Positions 54,076 to 54,498 of a DNA stretch of 54,498 bases are shown in pieces. The stretch comes from Acidobacteriota bacterium (lineage in GTDB: Bacteria > Acidobacteriota > Blastocatellia > Pyrinomonadales > Pyrinomonadaceae). Numbering within the stretch: the first letter of the stretch is position 1; every line of letters starts with the position of its first letter. The notes beneath the pieces are model-generated. The model did no database searches. It worked only from the letters and a program-made list of their open reading frames with translations, and had not been told where the DNA came from. The stretch is taken from the NCBI GenBank assembly GCA_020199995.1, contig JAIVJM010000183.1, positions 1 to 54,498 on the forward strand, read 5' to 3'. The position numbers and the translations under genes were made by a program.

Positions 54076-54498
54076 TTCCGAAGGGGCCGACGGGCGCGTG
54101 CTCCTGCTCGCGCCGACTGGCAGGGACGCGACGCTCATCTCCGGGGTGCTCGGTGCTGAAGGCGTCTCCGCCGAGGCCTGCGGCGACATCGAGGAGTTCT
54201 GCCGCAAGCTCTCAGACGGCGCGGGCGCGGCTTTTATTACGGAGGAGGCGCTGACACCCTTCGCCTTGCAATACCTTGTGGAAGCGCTCCGCGGGCAGCC
54301 ACAGTGGTCGGACTTTCCCATCGTCCTTTTGACGCGCGGGGGAGAAAGCGGCCCGGTGAACCCCGCCGTCCTCAAGGCGCTCGGGGAAGACGGGAATGTC
54401 ACGCTCGTCGAGCGCCCGACGCACGTCATCACGCTCATGAGCGCGCTACGCGCGGCGCTGCGCGCGCGACGCCGCCAGTACGAGATGAGAGCCCACCT
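54062..54498 (+). CDS. Sensor/hybrid histidine kinase, N-terminal part (runs off window)
   Basis: About 145 residues to the edge. It starts MPTLNSEGADGRVLLLAPTG and shows a receiver-like alternation (VLLLAPTGRDATLISGVLGA, FCRKLSDGAG, IVLLTRGGESG, NVTLVERPTHVITLMSALRA) and an Arg-rich helix (ALRARRRQYEM). This pattern begins large hybrid sensor kinases that follow KaiC-like genes. AGGAGG lies just before the ATG, and it overlaps the end of the ATPase gene, so the two are translationally coupled. The kinase core is outside the window. Confidence 0.65.
   Translation, partial: MPTLNSEGADGRVLLLAPTGRDATLISGVLGAEGVSAEACGDIEEFCRKLSDGAGAAFITEEALTPFALQYLVEALRGQPQWSDFPIVLLTRGGESGPVNPAVLKALGEDGNVTLVERPTHVITLMSALRAALRARRRQYEMRAH

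Overview
The window is GC-rich and densely coded. It most resembles an Acidobacteriota genome, probably class Blastocatellia. This is inferred from gene types: an Oar-like TonB receptor with a carboxypeptidase-regulatory N-domain, secreted proteins built from DUF11, Calx-beta and DUF4214 domains, a WD40-caspase protein, a Ser/Thr kinase joined to a formylglycine-enzyme-like domain, paired SYLF proteins, a PCYCGC-type lipoprotein, and a KaiC-like ATPase followed by a sensor kinase. No rRNA, tRNA, CRISPR array, transposase, integrase or replication origin was recognised.

Layout. 1-8.0 kb: the end of a very large secreted multidomain protein, then the Oar-like TonB receptor. 8.1-16.3 kb: a caspase carrying 14 WD40 repeats (minus strand) diverges from a CHASE2 adenylate cyclase, a TPR protein and an SH3 protein (plus strand). 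The two units are separated by a palindromic repeat flanked by opposing sigma70-like promoters. 16.4-21.4 kb: a secreted subtilase with a hexapeptide-repeat linker, mscL, a DJ-1/PfpI-ferritin-like fusion and lexA. 21.4-24.2 kb: a more AT-rich patch with an unknown secreted protein and a matrixin-like metalloprotease whose C-terminal half returns to GC-rich usage. 24.2-31.9 kb: mostly minus-strand genes (two SYLF proteins, a Cys/His-rich lipoprotein, an RsbRD-N protein, a TlpA thioredoxin, the kinase/FGE-like gene, pilT). 32.2-36.6 kb: a 1371-residue patatin-like protein whose catalytic dyad is split by about 13 membrane segments. 36.6-43.5 kb: ilvE, a membrane dipeptidase, a truncated endonuclease IV, a short GntR regulator, a small acidic protein and leuS. 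43.5-54.5 kb: a phosphodiesterase, a lamin-tail secreted protein, small hypotheticals, a PD-(D/E)XK-like nuclease, a thiolase, and the KaiC-like ATPase overlapping the start of a sensor protein that runs off the end.

Two features run through the whole window. First, gene ends, especially between convergent genes, carry long and often perfect inverted repeats of 12-29 bp, some sharing sequence words, that probably act as terminators. Second, at least eight genes break frame or lose a conserved block in mid-gene (near 1935, 29030, 39711, 44020, 45695, 50937, 52247 and 53896). In several, the missing block is part of the conserved family core. This density looks more like assembly collapse or gap-skipping than natural decay, so the broken genes are given as separate 5' and 3' parts and their functions should be read with that in mind.

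The best candidate for a new system is the divergent WD40-caspase / CHASE2-cyclase / TPR / SH3 island. It pairs a probable death-type protease bearing a sensor-like propeller with a membrane cyclic-nucleotide cyclase. The functional link is inferred from position and domains only.
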